Source: Massilia eurypsychrophila
GTDB lineage: Bacteria; Pseudomonadota; Gammaproteobacteria; Burkholderiales; Burkholderiaceae_D
Assembly (NCBI RefSeq): GCF_002760655.1
Contig: NZ_PDOC01000001.1
Span: forward strand, 496,001-560,000
DNA length: 64,000 nucleotides
Direction of reading: 5' to 3'
Notes under the pieces: model-generated
Database searches by the model: none
Told to the model about the DNA's origin: nothing
Seen by the model: only the letters and a program-made list of their open reading frames with translations
Translations under genes and position numbers: made by a program
Shown: positions 17,237 to 27,495 of the stretch, one piece after another
Layout of the letters: each line of letters starts with the position of its first letter
Position numbering within the stretch: the first letter of the stretch is position 1

Positions 17237-18325
17237 ATGAGCGATCGCGCATACCTGTCGACCCGCAAGGGCTTGTTCGAGCTGGACCGCATCGATGGCC
17301 GCTGGCAGGTCGGCGCCAGTCACCTTCTCGGCGAGCCGGTGTCGCTGACCCTGGCCGACGGGCGCGACGGCACCTTGTATGCGGCGCTGAACCTGGGCCA
17401 CTTCGGCGTCAAGCTGCACCGGCGCGACGCCGGCAGCCAAGAGTGGCGCGAGATTGCCGCGCCGGCCTATCCGCCCAAGCCGGACGGCAGCGTCGACACG
17501 GTGGACTGGACCAACCGGCTGATCTGGTCGCTGGAAGCGGGCGGCGCCGACCAGCCCGGCGTGCTGTGGGCCGGCACCCTGCCGGGCGGGCTGTTCCGCT
17601 CGGGCGACCGCGGCGACAGCTGGGAACTGGTGCGTTCGCTGTGGGACGTGCCGCAGCGCGCCGAATGGTTCGGCGGCGGCTACGACGTGCCCGGCATCCA
17701 CAGCATCTGCGTCGATCCGCGCGACAGCGACCGCGTGCTGGTGGCGGTGTCGTGCGGCGGCGTGTGGCAAAGTGGCGATGGCGGCGCCAGCTGGACCATC
17801 AGCGCGACCGGCATGCGCGCCGACTACATGCCGCCCGAGCTCAACGAGAACGAGGCCGTGCAGGATCCGCACCGGGTGGTGCGCTGCGCCGGCAGCCCGG
17901 ACGTGCTGTGGTGCCAGCACCACAACGGCATGTGGCGTTCAAGCAACGGCGGGCGCCAGTGGGACGAGATCAAGGCGGCGCCGTCGAGCTTCGGCTTTGC
18001 CGTCGCGGCCCATCCGACCGATCCGCTTACCGCCTGGTTCGTGCCGGCCGAGGCCGACCAGCGCCGCATTCCGGTCGGCGCCGCGCTGGCCGTGAGCCGC
18101 ACCACCGACGGCGGCGCCAGCTTCACGCAACTGCGCAGCGGCCTGCCGCAGCAGCACTGCTACGACCTGGTGTACCGGCACGGGCTGGCGGTCGACGCCG
18201 ACGGCCGCACCTTGCTGATGGGCTCGACGACGGGCGGCGTCTGGATCTCCGCCGACGCCGGCGAGCACTGGGACACCTTGTCGACGACGATGCCGCCGGT
18301 GTACGCGGTGTGCTTCGCGCCGTGA
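17237..18325 (+). CDS. Asp-box (BNR/sialidase-like) beta-propeller protein
   Basis: 362 aa, no signal peptide, so probably cytoplasmic. Five Asp-box motifs (S-x-D/N-x-G-x-x-W/F) are visible: 'SGDRGDSWE', 'SGDGGASWT', 'SSNGGRQWD', 'TTDGGASFT', 'SADAGEHWD', regularly spaced as in six- or seven-bladed propellers. The sialidase catalytic Arg triad and Asp/Tyr are not evident, so a hydrolase name would be unsafe. The coupled position after a MoaD-like gene is seen in other proteobacteria and suggests a joint function that is not known. Confidence 0.78.
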   Translation: MSDRAYLSTRKGLFELDRIDGRWQVGASHLLGEPVSLTLADGRDGTLYAALNLGHFGVKLHRRDAGSQEWREIAAPAYPPKPDGSVDTVDWTNRLIWSLEAGGADQPGVLWAGTLPGGLFRSGDRGDSWELVRSLWDVPQRAEWFGGGYDVPGIHSICVDPRDSDRVLVAVSCGGVWQSGDGGASWTISATGMRADYMPPELNENEAVQDPHRVVRCAGSPDVLWCQHHNGMWRSSNGGRQWDEIKAAPSSFGFAVAAHPTDPLTAWFVPAEADQRRIPVGAALAVSRTTDGGASFTQLRSGLPQQHCYDLVYRHGLAVDADGRTLLMGSTTGGVWISADAGEHWDTLSTTMPPVYAVCFAP

Positions 18326-18536
18326 TGCCCTGAATTTCCTCCCGCCCCATTGCACCGCTTCTGTGCAAGCGCCAGGTCAAGCGCGCGCCTGCCGCGCCGC
18401 TTCAGCAAGCGCCGCACGTATCCGGCCTAGCGCTGCGTTGACGCGCGCCAGCGCTTCGCGGTTGTCGAACTGGGCGTGCGCGCCGGCTCTGTCGATGAGG
18501 CATGGCGGCGCAACTGCTTGCCGCTCTTTTCCAGCC

Positions 18537-21500
18537 TTACATGTTGCGGCGGTACTGGCCGCCCACCTCGAACAGCGCGGTGGTGATCTGGCCGAGCGAG
18601 CAGACGCGCACCGCGTCCATCAGCTTGTCGAACACGTTGGCGTTGTCGATCGCCGCCTGCTGCAGCGCCGCCAGCGCCTGCGGCGCTTCGGCCGCGTGCA
18701 GCTGGTGGAACTGCTCTAGGCGGCTCAGCTGCGACTGCTTCTCCTCGTCGGTGGAGCGCGCCAGTTCGATCTTCTGCGGCACGTCGGTGGCCTTCGGATT
18801 GCGGAAGGTGTTCACGCCGATGATCGGCAAGGTGCCGTCGTGCTTCTGGTGCTCGTACAGCATCGACTCTTCCTGGATCTTGCCGCGCTGGTAGCCGGTC
18901 TCCATCGCGCCCAGCACGCCGCCGCGTTCGGCGATGCGCTCGAACTCCTGCAGCACCGCTTCCTCGACCAGGTCGGTCATCTCGTCGATGATGAACGAAC
19001 CCTGGTTCGGGTTCTCGTTCTTGGCCAGGCCCCACTCGCGGTTGATGATCAGCTGGATCGCCAGTGCGCGGCGCACCGATTCGTCCGTCGGCGTCGTGAT
19101 CGCCTCGTCGTAGGCGTTGGTGTGCAGGCTGTTGCAGTTGTCGTAGATGGCGATCAGGGCCTGCAAGGTGGTGCGGATGTCGTTGAAGTCGATCTCCTGC
19201 GCGTGCAGCGAGCGGCCCGATGTCTGCACGTGGTACTTGAGCTTCTGGCTGCGGTCGTTGGCGCCGTACTTGTCGCGCATCGCCACCGCCCACAGGCGGC
19301 GCGCCACGCGCCCCAGCACCGTGTACTCGGGATCCATGCCGTTACTGAAGAAGAACGACAGGTTCGGCGCGAAGTCGTCGATGTGCATGCCGCGCGCCAG
19401 ATACGCTTCGACAAACGTGAAGCCGTTCGACAGCGTGAACGCCAGCTGCGAGATCGGGTTCGCGCCGGCTTCGGCGATGTGGTAGCCGGAGATCGACACC
19501 GAGTAGAAGTTGCGCACCTGGTGGTGCACGAAGTACTCCTGGATGTCGCCCATGACCTTGAGCGAAAACTCGGTCGAGAAGATGCAGGTGTTCTGGCCCT
19601 GGTCTTCCTTCAGGATGTCGGCCTGCACGGTGCCGCGCACGTTGGCCAGCACCCATTCGCGGATCTTGGCCGCTTCGTCATCGGTCGGCAGGCGCTTGTT
19701 CTCGGCGACGAACTTGTCGATCTGCTGGTCGATCGCGGTGTTCATGAACATCGCAAGGATGGTCGGCGCCGGGCCGTTGATCGTCATCGATACCGACGTC
19801 GATGGGCTGCACAGGTTGAAGCCGTCGTACAGCACCTTCATGTCGTCGAGCGTGGCGATCGACACGCCGGAGTTGCCGACCTTGCCGTAAATGTCGGGGC
19901 GCAGCGCCGGATCGGCGCCGTACAGGGTGACCGAATCGAATGCGGTCGACAATCGCTTGGCGTCCATGCCGGTCGAGACGAGCTTGAAGCGGCGGTTGGT
20001 GCGGAAAGCGTCGCCTTCGCCGGCGAACATGCGGGTCGGGTCTTCGTTCTCGCGCTTGAAGGCGAAGACGCCGGCGGTGAACGGGAACGAGCCGGGCACG
20101 TTTTCGAGCATCAGGAATTTGAGCACTTCGCCGTGGTCTTCGTACTTCGGCAGCGCCACCTTGCGGATCACTGTGCCCGACAGCGTGTGCTGCACCAGCT
20201 GCGTGCGGATTTCCTTGTCGCGGATCTTGACGACGTAGTCGTCGCCGGCATATGCGGCCTGCATGTCGGGCCACATCGCCAGCAGCTTCTTGGCGCCGGC
20301 GTCCATCGCGCTATCGCGCTCGGTGATCAGGTCGTCGAAGTCGGTGGCCTTGTTGGCCGCGGCCAGCATGCGCTTGGCGCTGATGAGCTGCTGGCGTTCG
20401 CGCGCCAGCGTGACCTGCTTGCGGGTGTTCTTGTGGTAACCGCGCACGGTGTCGGCGATTTCGGCCAGGTAGCGCGCGCGCGCTGGCGGCACGATGACGT
20501 GCTTGCCGCTCGAGTGCTTCGCGTCGACGACCGGCAGCTTGCCCGGCTGGAGGGCCAGGCCGAGTTCGGCCAGTTTCGGCAGCAGGCCCTGGTACAGCGC
20601 GGTGACGCCGTCGTCGTTGAAGCGCGACGCCTGGGTGCCGAAGACGGGCATCTGGTCGGGCGGCACGCTCCACATTTCGCGGTTGCGCTGGTACTGCTTG
20701 GCGACGTCGCGCAGCGCGTCCTGCGCGCCCTTGCGGTCGAACTTGTTGATGGCGATGAAGTCGGCGAAATCGAGCATGTCGATTTTTTCCAGCTGCGAGG
20801 CGGCGCCAAATTCCGGCGTCATGACGTACATCGACAGGTCGACGTGCGGCACGATGGCGGCGTCGCCCTGGCCGATGCCGGACGTCTCGACGATGACGAG
20901 GTCGAAGCCGGCCACCTTGCAGGCGGCGATGACGTCGGGCAGCGCGTGCGAGATTTCGGAGCCGGCTTCACGCGTGGCGAGCGAGCGCATGAACACGCGC
21001 GGCTGGCCGCTCCAGGGATTGATCGCGTTCATGCGGATGCGGTCGCCCAGCAGCGCGCCGCCGGACTTGCGGCGCGACGGATCGATCGAGATGATGGCGA
21101 TGTTGAGGGCGTCGCCCTGGTCGAGGCGGATGCGGCGCACCAGTTCGTCCGTCAGCGACGACTTGCCGGCGCCGCCGGTGCCGGTGATGCCGAGGGTCGG
21201 CACCGCGCGCGCGGCGGCCGCTTGCGTCAGCTGTTCGCGCAGCGCGGGCGCGGCCTTGCCGTTTTCGAGCGCCGTGATCAGCTGGGCGAGCGGGCGGTGG
21301 CGTTGTGCCATCTCGCCGGTTTGCAGCGGCTCGAGCGAGGTCGGCGAATAGTCGGTCAGGTCGATGTCGCACTGCTGGATCATCGACTGGATCATGCCCA
21401 CGAGGCCCATGCGCTGGCCGTCCTGCGGGCTGAAGATCTTGGTCACGCCATAGGCGTGCAGTTCGTCGATTTCTTCGGCGACGATGACGCCGCCGCCGCC

Positions 21501-21824
21501 GCCGAACACCTTGATGTGGGCGCCGCCGCGTTCGCGCAGCAAGTCGATCATGTACTTGAAGTATTCGACGTGGCCGCCCTGGTAGCTGGAGATGGCGATG
21601 CCCTGCACGTCTTCGGCCAGCGCCGCCGTCACCACTTCGTCGACCGAGCGGTTGTGGCCGAGGTGGACCACTTCGACGCCGTTCGACTGCAGGATGCGGC
21701 GCATGATGTTGATCGAGGCGTCGTGGCCGTCGAACAGCGAGGCGGCGGTGACGAAGCGGACCTTGTTGGCCAGCTTGGGTGCTTCAGGAGGGGTCAGTTT
21801 GGCGGCGGCGGTGTTGTCGTTCAT
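18537..21824 (-). CDS. icmF: Fused isobutyryl-CoA mutase
   Basis: 1095 aa with the full IcmF order. The N-terminal B12-binding domain is about residues 20-150 ('[15 protein letters not shown]', '[18 protein letters not shown]', 'GGGGGVI'). The MeaI-type G-protein domain is about 205-410 (P-loop '[13 protein letters not shown]'). The C-terminal half is the (beta/alpha)8 acyl-CoA mutase domain ('[34 protein letters not shown]', '[19 protein letters not shown]'). It interconverts isobutyryl-CoA and n-butyryl-CoA using adenosylcobalamin, with the G domain acting as chaperone. It is adjacent to the indolepyruvate oxidoreductase gene. A LiuR-type palindrome in its promoter ties it to branched-chain amino acid breakdown. 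Confidence 0.93.
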   Translation of the reverse strand: MNDNTAAAKLTPPEAPKLANKVRFVTAASLFDGHDASINIMRRILQSNGVEVVHLGHNRSVDEVVTAALAEDVQGIAISSYQGGHVEYFKYMIDLLRERGGAHIKVFGGGGGVIVAEEIDELHAYGVTKIFSPQDGQRMGLVGMIQSMIQQCDIDLTDYSPTSLEPLQTGEMAQRHRPLAQLITALENGKAAPALREQLTQAAAARAVPTLGITGTGGAGKSSLTDELVRRIRLDQGDALNIAIISIDPSRRKSGGALLGDRIRMNAINPWSGQPRVFMRSLATREAGSEISHALPDVIAACKVAGFDLVIVETSGIGQGDAAIVPHVDLSMYVMTPEFGAASQLEKIDMLDFADFIAINKFDRKGAQDALRDVAKQYQRNREMWSVPPDQMPVFGTQASRFNDDGVTALYQGLLPKLAELGLALQPGKLPVVDAKHSSGKHVIVPPARARYLAEIADTVRGYHKNTRKQVTLARERQQLISAKRMLAAANKATDFDDLITERDSAMDAGAKKLLAMWPDMQAAYAGDDYVVKIRDKEIRTQLVQHTLSGTVIRKVALPKYEDHGEVLKFLMLENVPGSFPFTAGVFAFKRENEDPTRMFAGEGDAFRTNRRFKLVSTGMDAKRLSTAFDSVTLYGADPALRPDIYGKVGNSGVSIATLDDMKVLYDGFNLCSPSTSVSMTINGPAPTILAMFMNTAIDQQIDKFVAENKRLPTDDEAAKIREWVLANVRGTVQADILKEDQGQNTCIFSTEFSLKVMGDIQEYFVHHQVRNFYSVSISGYHIAEAGANPISQLAFTLSNGFTFVEAYLARGMHIDDFAPNLSFFFSNGMDPEYTVLGRVARRLWAVAMRDKYGANDRSQKLKYHVQTSGRSLHAQEIDFNDIRTTLQALIAIYDNCNSLHTNAYDEAITTPTDESVRRALAIQLIINREWGLAKNENPNQGSFIIDEMTDLVEEAVLQEFERIAERGGVLGAMETGYQRGKIQEESMLYEHQKHDGTLPIIGVNTFRNPKATDVPQKIELARSTDEEKQSQLSRLEQFHQLHAAEAPQALAALQQAAIDNANVFDKLMDAVRVCSLGQITTALFEVGGQYRRNM

Positions 21825-21852
21825 ATTGATCCTTGGTGATCTTGTACGGTAT

Positions 21853-21874
21853 ATGACGTTTACGTTAACGTCAA
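21853..21874. promoter_or_regulatory. LiuR-like MerR-family operator upstream of icmF
   Basis: A near-palindrome with half-sites ATGACGTTTAC and GTTAACGTCAA (9 of 11 symmetrical positions). It resembles the ACGT-rich site of LiuR, the regulator of leucine/isovalerate catabolism in proteobacteria. It lies about 30-50 bp before the icmF start on the minus strand and its TTGACG arm could double as a -35 element. Confidence 0.6.
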
Positions 21875-21877
21875 GTA

Positions 21878-21953
21878 GGGTCTGAGCCCCGGTGTGTTGA
21901 CGTCAGCACAACCGGGGTCAGACCCTTTGGAAGCAGAAATCGGGTCTGGCCCC
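21878..21953. repeat. REP-like GGGTCTGA palindromes
   Basis: An imperfect long inverted repeat: GGGTCTGAGCCCCGGT (21878-21893) pairs with ACCGGGGTCAGACCC (21911-21925), with an inner near-palindrome centred on TGACGTCA. A third copy of the arm, GGGTCTGGCCCC (21942-21953), runs into the TAG stop of the oxidoreductase gene. It looks like an intergenic palindromic repeat and may end transcription of the upstream gene. Confidence 0.65.
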
Positions 21954-24900
21954 TAGGCAACTTTCTGCTGCGTACTGACGGACAGCAAGCGCGCTTTTTC
22001 TGCGCGGAACTTTGTTACCGCCGCTTCCTTGACGTGGCCAAAGCCGCGCACCTGCTCCGGCAGATTCGCCAGGTCGACCGCCGTGGCCAGGTTGTCGGCA
22101 TTCAGGCCGGCCAGCAAACCTTCGACCATCTCGCGGTACTCGATAATCAGCGCACGTTCCATCTTACGCTCTTCGCTGTAGCCGAAGATGTCAAATGCGC
22201 CGCCGCGCACGCCCTTGAATTTGGCCAGCAGCTTGAACGCGCTCCACGTCCATGAGCCGAATTCGGCCTTGACCAGGTGGCCCTTGCCGTCCTTTTTCGC
22301 GAACAGCGGCGGCGCCAGGTTGAATTTCAACGAGAAGTCGCCTTCGAACTGCGACTTGAGTTGCTCGACGAAGCGCCCGTCCGTGTACAGGCGCGCGACT
22401 TCGTATTCGTCCTTGTAGGCCATCAGCTTGAAGTAGTACTTCGCCACCGCGGTCGACAGTTTGGTGCCCAGGCCCTGCGCCGCTTCGGCGCTGCGCACCC
22501 GCGCCACCAGGTCCGTATAGCGCGCGGCGTAGGCGGCGTCCTGGTAAGCGGTGAGGAATTCGACGCGCTTGTTGATGACGTTGTCGAGGCTTTGCGGCAT
22601 CTGCACGACGATGGCCTGGGTCGGGGTGGCGATGCGGGTCACGCGCGCCAGGTCGACGGCGGCGCGGCGGCCCCACAGAAAGCTCTTCTTGTTCGACGCG
22701 GCGGCCACGCCATTGAGTTCGATCGCGCGCAGCAGTGCCGCTTCGCCCAGCGGGATGCGGCCCTTCTGCCAGGCATAGCCGAGCATGAACAGGTTGGCGG
22801 CGATCGAGTCGCCCATCAGCGCAGTGGCAAGCTTGGTGGCGTCGATGAAGTCGGCGCCGGCGCCGGCCGATTCGCCGATCAGCGCGCGCACTTCTTCGAC
22901 CGGATACTGCCAGTCGGCGTTCTGCGCGAAGGTGCCGGGCGGCTGCTCGTGCAGGTTGATGACGGCCATGGTGCGGCCCACGCGCATCTTCGAGATGGCG
23001 TCCTGGGCGCCGGCGGTGAGCATGTCGCAGCCGAGCACCAGGTCCGCTTCGCCTGTGGCGATGCGCTGCGCGTGCAGGTCGGAAGGCAAGCGCGCGACCT
23101 TGACGTGCGAGGTGACCGAGCCGTTTTTCTGCGACATGCCGGTCATGTCGAGCACCGACGCGCCTTTGCCTTCGAGGTGCGCGGCCATGCCCATCAGCGC
23201 GCCGACGGTGATCACGCCGGTGCCGCCGATGCCGTTGATGAGGATGTTGTACGGCGCGTCGAGCGCCGGCAGCACCGGTTCCGGCAGCGGGCCGAAGCCG
23301 TCGTCGGCGTTGTCCTTGGTGACGCCGGTCTTCGATTTTTTCAGCGCGCCGCCTTCGACCGTGACAAAACTCGGGCAGAAGCCCTTCACGCACGAGTAGT
23401 CCTTGTTGCAGGACGACTGGTCGATGGTGCGCTTGCGGCCAAACTCGGTTTCCTTCGGCAGGATCGAGGTGCAGTTGGACTGGATGCCGCAGTCGCCGCA
23501 GCCTTCGCAGACCGCTTCGTTGATGACCATGCGCTTGGCCGGGTCGGGGAACTCGCCCTTTTTCCGGCGGCGCCGTTTTTCGGCCGCGCAGGTCTGGTCG
23601 TAGATCAGCACCGACACGCCTTCGATCTCGCGCAGTTCGCGCTGCACCGCATCCATGTCCTTGCGGTCGTGCAGCGTGACGATGGCCGGCAGGTTCGACC
23701 TGTCGGTGTAGCGCGACAGGTCTTCGGTGACCAGCGCGATGCGCTTGACGCCTTCGGCGGCCATCTGCTGGGCGATCATCGGCACCGAGGTCTGGCCGTC
23801 GACCGGCTGGCCGCCGGTCATGGCGACGGCGTCGTTGTAGAGGATCTTGTAGGTCATGTTGACCTGCGCGGCGACGGTGGCGCGGATCGCCAGGTAGCCG
23901 GAGTGGAAGTAGGTGCCGTCGCCCAGATTCTGGAACACGTGCGGCACCTTCGAGAACGCGGCCTGGCCGATCCACGGCGCGCCTTCGCCGCCCATGTGGG
24001 TGGTCAGCTTGTTCATCTCCGGGTAGATCGAGGTGGCCATCACGTGGCAGCCGATGCCGGCCAGCGCGAACGAGCCGTCCGGCACCTTGGTCGAGGTATT
24101 GTGCGGGCAGCCGGAGCAGTAGAAGGCGGGGCGGAACGGCGTGTTGATGGCCTTTTGCAGCACGGCGTCCTTGGCGTCGAGGAAGGCCAGGCGGGCGCGG
24201 ATCAGGTCACAGGTTTTCTCGTCGGTGATCAGGCGCGACACGCGCGAGGCGATCACGCGCGCCACCTGCGAGACCGAGAAGTCGGCCTTTGAGGTCAGCA
24301 GCCATTCGCCGCGCGGCGCCACCCATTCGCCCTTGTCGTCGAACTTGCCGACGATGTGGGGACGGACATCGTCGCGCCAGTTGTAGAGCTGCTCCTTGAG
24401 CTGGTACTCGACCATCTGGCGCTTTTCTTCGACCACCAGGATCTCCTCGAGGCCCTGGGCGAATTCGCGCACGCTGTCGGGTTCGAGCGGCCATGGCATC
24501 GCCACCTTGAACAGGCGCAGGCCGACTTCGGCGGCCATCGGCTCGTCGATGCCGAGCGCCTCGAGCGCTTCGAGCACGTCGAGGTAGGACTTGCCGGAGG
24601 CGATGATGCCGAGCCTGGCGTTGGGGCTGTCGATGGTGGTGTGATTGAGCTTGTTTTCACGCGCATACGCCAGCGCCGCGTAGATCTTGTAGTCCTGCAT
24701 CAGCGCTTCCTGGTTGCGCGCCTGCTGGCCCAGCGGGACCGACGACAGCCGTGCGTTCAGGCCGCCTTCGGGCATGACGAAGTCAAGCGGGATCTTCACT
24801 TGCACGCGGTGCGGGTCGGCGTCGACCGACGCGCTCGACTCGACCGTGTCGGCGAGCGCCTTGAAGGCGACGGTGCAGCCGGAAAAGCGCGACATGGCCC

Positions 24901-25507
24901 AGCCATGCACGCCGAGGTCGAGATACTCCTGAACGTTGCAGGGATACAACAGCGGCACCATGCAGGCGGAGAAAATGTGGTCGGACTGGTGCGGCAGGGT
25001 CGACGAATAGGCGCCGTGGTCGTCGCCGGCCACCAGCAGCACGCCGCCGTGCCTGGCGGTGCCGGCGTGGTTCATGTGCTTGAAGACGTCGCCGCAGCGG
25101 TCCACGCCCGGTCCCTTGCCGTACCACATGGCGAACACGCCATCGTATTTGGCCGGTCCGATCAGGTCGACGGTCTGGGTGCCCCAGACGGCGGTGGCGG
25201 CCAGGTCTTCGTTGACGCCGGGAATAAACTTGACGTGATGCGCCTCGAGGTGGCCCTTGGCCTTCCACAGCGTTTCGTCGAGGCCGCCCAGCGGCGAGCC
25301 GCGGTAGCCGGAGATGAAGCCGGCGGTGTCGAGGCCGGCGGCGAGGTCGCGCTCGCGCTGGATCATCGGCAGGCGCACCAGCGCCTGGATCCCTGACAGG
25401 AAAATGTTGCCGGACTTGGCGGTGTATTTGTCGTCGAGGGTGACGGTGGTGAGACGCGTTGAGACGTCCTGCGCGCGGGCAGGATTGGCCGCCGTGGTAT
25501 CTGGCAT
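21953..25507 (-). CDS. Fused indolepyruvate ferredoxin oxidoreductase
   Basis: About 1184 aa from ATG 25507 (GGAG 9 nt upstream; an in-frame TTG at 25522 is an alternative). The N-terminal half is the TPP-binding IorA-like part ('GYRGSPLGGLDETLW', 'GDDHGAYSSTLPHQSDH', 'CSGCPHNTSTKVPDGSFALAGIGCHVM'). A ferredoxin-like Cys cluster 'CEGCGDCGIQSNC' follows. The C-terminal IorB/gamma part begins 'NILINGIGGTGVITVGALMGMAAHLEGKGASVLDMTGMSQKNG'. The enzyme oxidatively decarboxylates aryl or branched 2-oxoacids to acyl-CoA. Together with icmF next door it points to amino acid-derived acyl-CoA metabolism. Confidence 0.92.
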   Translation of the reverse strand: MPDTTAANPARAQDVSTRLTTVTLDDKYTAKSGNIFLSGIQALVRLPMIQRERDLAAGLDTAGFISGYRGSPLGGLDETLWKAKGHLEAHHVKFIPGVNEDLAATAVWGTQTVDLIGPAKYDGVFAMWYGKGPGVDRCGDVFKHMNHAGTARHGGVLLVAGDDHGAYSSTLPHQSDHIFSACMVPLLYPCNVQEYLDLGVHGWAMSRFSGCTVAFKALADTVESSASVDADPHRVQVKIPLDFVMPEGGLNARLSSVPLGQQARNQEALMQDYKIYAALAYARENKLNHTTIDSPNARLGIIASGKSYLDVLEALEALGIDEPMAAEVGLRLFKVAMPWPLEPDSVREFAQGLEEILVVEEKRQMVEYQLKEQLYNWRDDVRPHIVGKFDDKGEWVAPRGEWLLTSKADFSVSQVARVIASRVSRLITDEKTCDLIRARLAFLDAKDAVLQKAINTPFRPAFYCSGCPHNTSTKVPDGSFALAGIGCHVMATSIYPEMNKLTTHMGGEGAPWIGQAAFSKVPHVFQNLGDGTYFHSGYLAIRATVAAQVNMTYKILYNDAVAMTGGQPVDGQTSVPMIAQQMAAEGVKRIALVTEDLSRYTDRSNLPAIVTLHDRKDMDAVQRELREIEGVSVLIYDQTCAAEKRRRRKKGEFPDPAKRMVINEAVCEGCGDCGIQSNCTSILPKETEFGRKRTIDQSSCNKDYSCVKGFCPSFVTVEGGALKKSKTGVTKDNADDGFGPLPEPVLPALDAPYNILINGIGGTGVITVGALMGMAAHLEGKGASVLDMTGMSQKNGSVTSHVKVARLPSDLHAQRIATGEADLVLGCDMLTAGAQDAISKMRVGRTMAVINLHEQPPGTFAQNADWQYPVEEVRALIGESAGAGADFIDATKLATALMGDSIAANLFMLGYAWQKGRIPLGEAALLRAIELNGVAAASNKKSFLWGRRAAVDLARVTRIATPTQAIVVQMPQSLDNVINKRVEFLTAYQDAAYAARYTDLVARVRSAEAAQGLGTKLSTAVAKYYFKLMAYKDEYEVARLYTDGRFVEQLKSQFEGDFSLKFNLAPPLFAKKDGKGHLVKAEFGSWTWSAFKLLAKFKGVRGGAFDIFGYSEERKMERALIIEYREMVEGLLAGLNADNLATAVDLANLPEQVRGFGHVKEAAVTKFRAEKARLLSVSTQQKVA

Positions 25508-25779
25508 GGGGTGCAGCTCCAAAAGGGTGTTTCAGAATGTCGCCCACGAATCGATGACGCCGGGTAGGCGCCTGGATGGCGGGCCAGGGGGCCGCGGTTG
25601 GCGGCAGCCGGTCATTTTACCCCGGCCGCGCCCGGTCGCGGACCGCGATGCCGACTGGCTAATCAAAAATTAAACTTGCGCTTTGGTACAGTGCAATGCT
25701 TTTAGGAAATATCTTCTATATACTTGTGGTACCGCGGAATCGGCGGATCTTTACCAAACAATGATAGCGGGACAAGAAA

Positions 25780-27000
25780 ATGTTGAAGAAAATCGACGCC
25801 TCGCAACTAAAGGTCGGAATGTTCATCCACGATCTCAGCTGCGACTGGATGACCCACCCGTTCGCGCGCAACCGGTTTCTGCTGACGACGGACGACGAAA
25901 TTGGCAAGATCCGCAGTGCCGGCATCCATGACGTCGTCATCGACAACACGCGCGGACTGGACGTGCGCGATGCGCCGACGCTGGCCGAGGCCGAGGCATG
26001 CATCGAGGCCGAGCTGACGGTGCTCGCCGCCAAGCCGGTGATCGTCACGCGCGTCTCGCTTGGCGAGGAGTTGCAGCGCGCCGAGATGATCCGCCACCAG
26101 GCGACCGGGCTGGTGCGCACGGTGATGCAGGACGCGCGGCTGGGCAAGGCGGTCGAGCTGGACCAGGTCGCGCCGGTGGTGCAGGACATTACTGCGTCGA
26201 TCCTGCGCAATCCCGGAGCACTGATGAGTTTGTTGCGCATCAAGACCGCCGACGACTACACGTTCTTGCATTCGGTCAGCGTGTGCACGCTGCTGGTGGC
26301 GTTCTGCCGCTCGCGCGGGATGGATGCCGCCATCATCTATGAGGCCGGACTCGGCGGGCTGCTGCACGATACCGGCAAGGCGCTGGTGCCGGACAAGATC
26401 CTCAACAAGCCAGGGCCGCTGACGCCGGAGGAGTTTGCCATCATCAAGAAGCACCCGCGCGACGGCTACGACCTGTTGGTCAAGACGCCCGGGATTGGAC
26501 CGATTCCGCTCGACATCACTTTGCACCATCACGAGCGGCACGACGGCAGCGGCTATCCGGACAAGCAGGGCGGCGCGGCGATCAGCGAGCTGGCGCAGAT
26601 GGCGGCGATCGTCGACGTGTATGACGCCATTACCGCCGACCGCTGCTATCACAAGGGGCTTTCGGCGGCCGAGGCGCTGCGCAAGATCTACGAGTGGAGC
26701 AAGTTCCACTTCAATCGAGGGTACGTGCAGGAATTCATGCGCTGCGTCGGCATTTATCCGGTCGGCACCATGGTGATGCTCGAGTCGGGCCGGCTTGGCG
26801 TGGTGATTGAGCCGCACGAGACGAATCTGCTGGCGCCGAAGGTCAACGTGTTTTTCAACAGCAAGAGCAAGGTCTATATCAAGCCGGAGACGGTCGACCT
26901 GTCGCGCGCGCTCGGCTTTGGCGGTGGCGACAAGATCGTCGGCCACGCGGCGCCGGCCAAGTGGAACGTCGACCCGAAGAAATTTCTCCAAATCGCCTGA
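25780..27000 (+). CDS. HD-GYP cyclic-di-GMP phosphodiesterase
   Basis: 406 aa. The N-terminal about 130 residues are the DUF3391 region ('IDASQLKVGMFIHDLSCDWMTHPFARNRFLL'). The HD-GYP domain has 'YEAGLGGLLHDTGKALVPDKILNKPGPLT' (HD metal site), 'HHHERHDGSGYPDKQGG' (GYP motif complete) and 'DVYDAITADRCYHKG'. All metal and signature residues are present, so it should be an active c-di-GMP hydrolase. It has no TM segment and is cytoplasmic. It stands alone, upstream of the Tad pilus locus on the same strand; c-di-GMP control of attachment is a reasonable but untested link. Confidence 0.92.
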   Translation: MLKKIDASQLKVGMFIHDLSCDWMTHPFARNRFLLTTDDEIGKIRSAGIHDVVIDNTRGLDVRDAPTLAEAEACIEAELTVLAAKPVIVTRVSLGEELQRAEMIRHQATGLVRTVMQDARLGKAVELDQVAPVVQDITASILRNPGALMSLLRIKTADDYTFLHSVSVCTLLVAFCRSRGMDAAIIYEAGLGGLLHDTGKALVPDKILNKPGPLTPEEFAIIKKHPRDGYDLLVKTPGIGPIPLDITLHHHERHDGSGYPDKQGGAAISELAQMAAIVDVYDAITADRCYHKGLSAAEALRKIYEWSKFHFNRGYVQEFMRCVGIYPVGTMVMLESGRLGVVIEPHETNLLAPKVNVFFNSKSKVYIKPETVDLSRALGFGGGDKIVGHAAPAKWNVDPKKFLQIA

Positions 27001-27299
27001 GATCCTGCGCCCCCGCCGGGCGGTGCTGCACTTGCGGCAACACCGCCCGCGCGCCCTCCTCGTTGCACCCTGCATTTTTCCCGCCAAAAATTCCCACCTC
27101 AGCAGTTTCGCTGCGTCATTAAAAAATGCCGTGTGGAAAAGTTGCGCATAGTCAAGTTGCCGTGTTGAATCAACCTCTATAGTTACTTCAATGGCGCGGC
27201 ACTTGAAAGACAGCAGTCAGGTCAGACAGGTGAAGGTCGCAGTCGGACGCTTGTCACACGCCAGGGTTTGCACTTTTATCCACTTCACAGGAGTTAGCC
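27001..27299 (+). promoter_or_regulatory. Leader region of the Tad locus
   Basis: 300 bp without a gene between the HD-GYP stop and flp. The stretch from about 27100 to 27290 is AT-richer, and CAGGAG precedes the flp ATG by 6 nt. It presumably holds the promoter of flp and the locus. No certain -10/-35 or GG-N10-GC site could be fixed by eye. Confidence 0.45.
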
Positions 27300-27488
27300 A
27301 TGAGCAAGATCATCTCGACAGTACGCGCTTTTGTTGCCGATGAAGACGGAGTAACGGCGCTGGAGTACGGCATGCTGGCAGCTGCGATCGCTGCCGTCAT
27401 TGCTGCTACCGTCATGGCGATTGGTCCGGTCATCAAGGACGCCTTTGGCGACGTCTTGGTGGCCATGGGCGGTACTTTACCTACGTAA
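27300..27488 (+). CDS. flp: Flp/Fap-type type IVb pilin
   Basis: 62 aa. A short basic leader 'MSKIISTVRAFVADEDG' ends at the Gly cleaved by prepilin peptidase, followed by 'VTALEYGMLAAAIAAVIAATVMAIGP' with the conserved Glu at +5 and Tyr at +6 of Flp pilins and one hydrophobic helix. It is the major subunit of the Tad pilus used in adhesion and microcolony formation. A strong hairpin terminator directly after the gene would make it much more abundant than the rest of the locus. Confidence 0.95.
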   Translation: MSKIISTVRAFVADEDGVTALEYGMLAAAIAAVIAATVMAIGPVIKDAFGDVLVAMGGTLPT

Positions 27489-27495
27489 CCTGCCC

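Noticed and set aside
18840-21839. 999-codon plus-strand open frame
   Set aside because: Antisense shadow of icmF.
22191-24292. Long open frames on both strands over the oxidoreductase gene
   Set aside because: Shadows in other registers; Arg-rich without domains.
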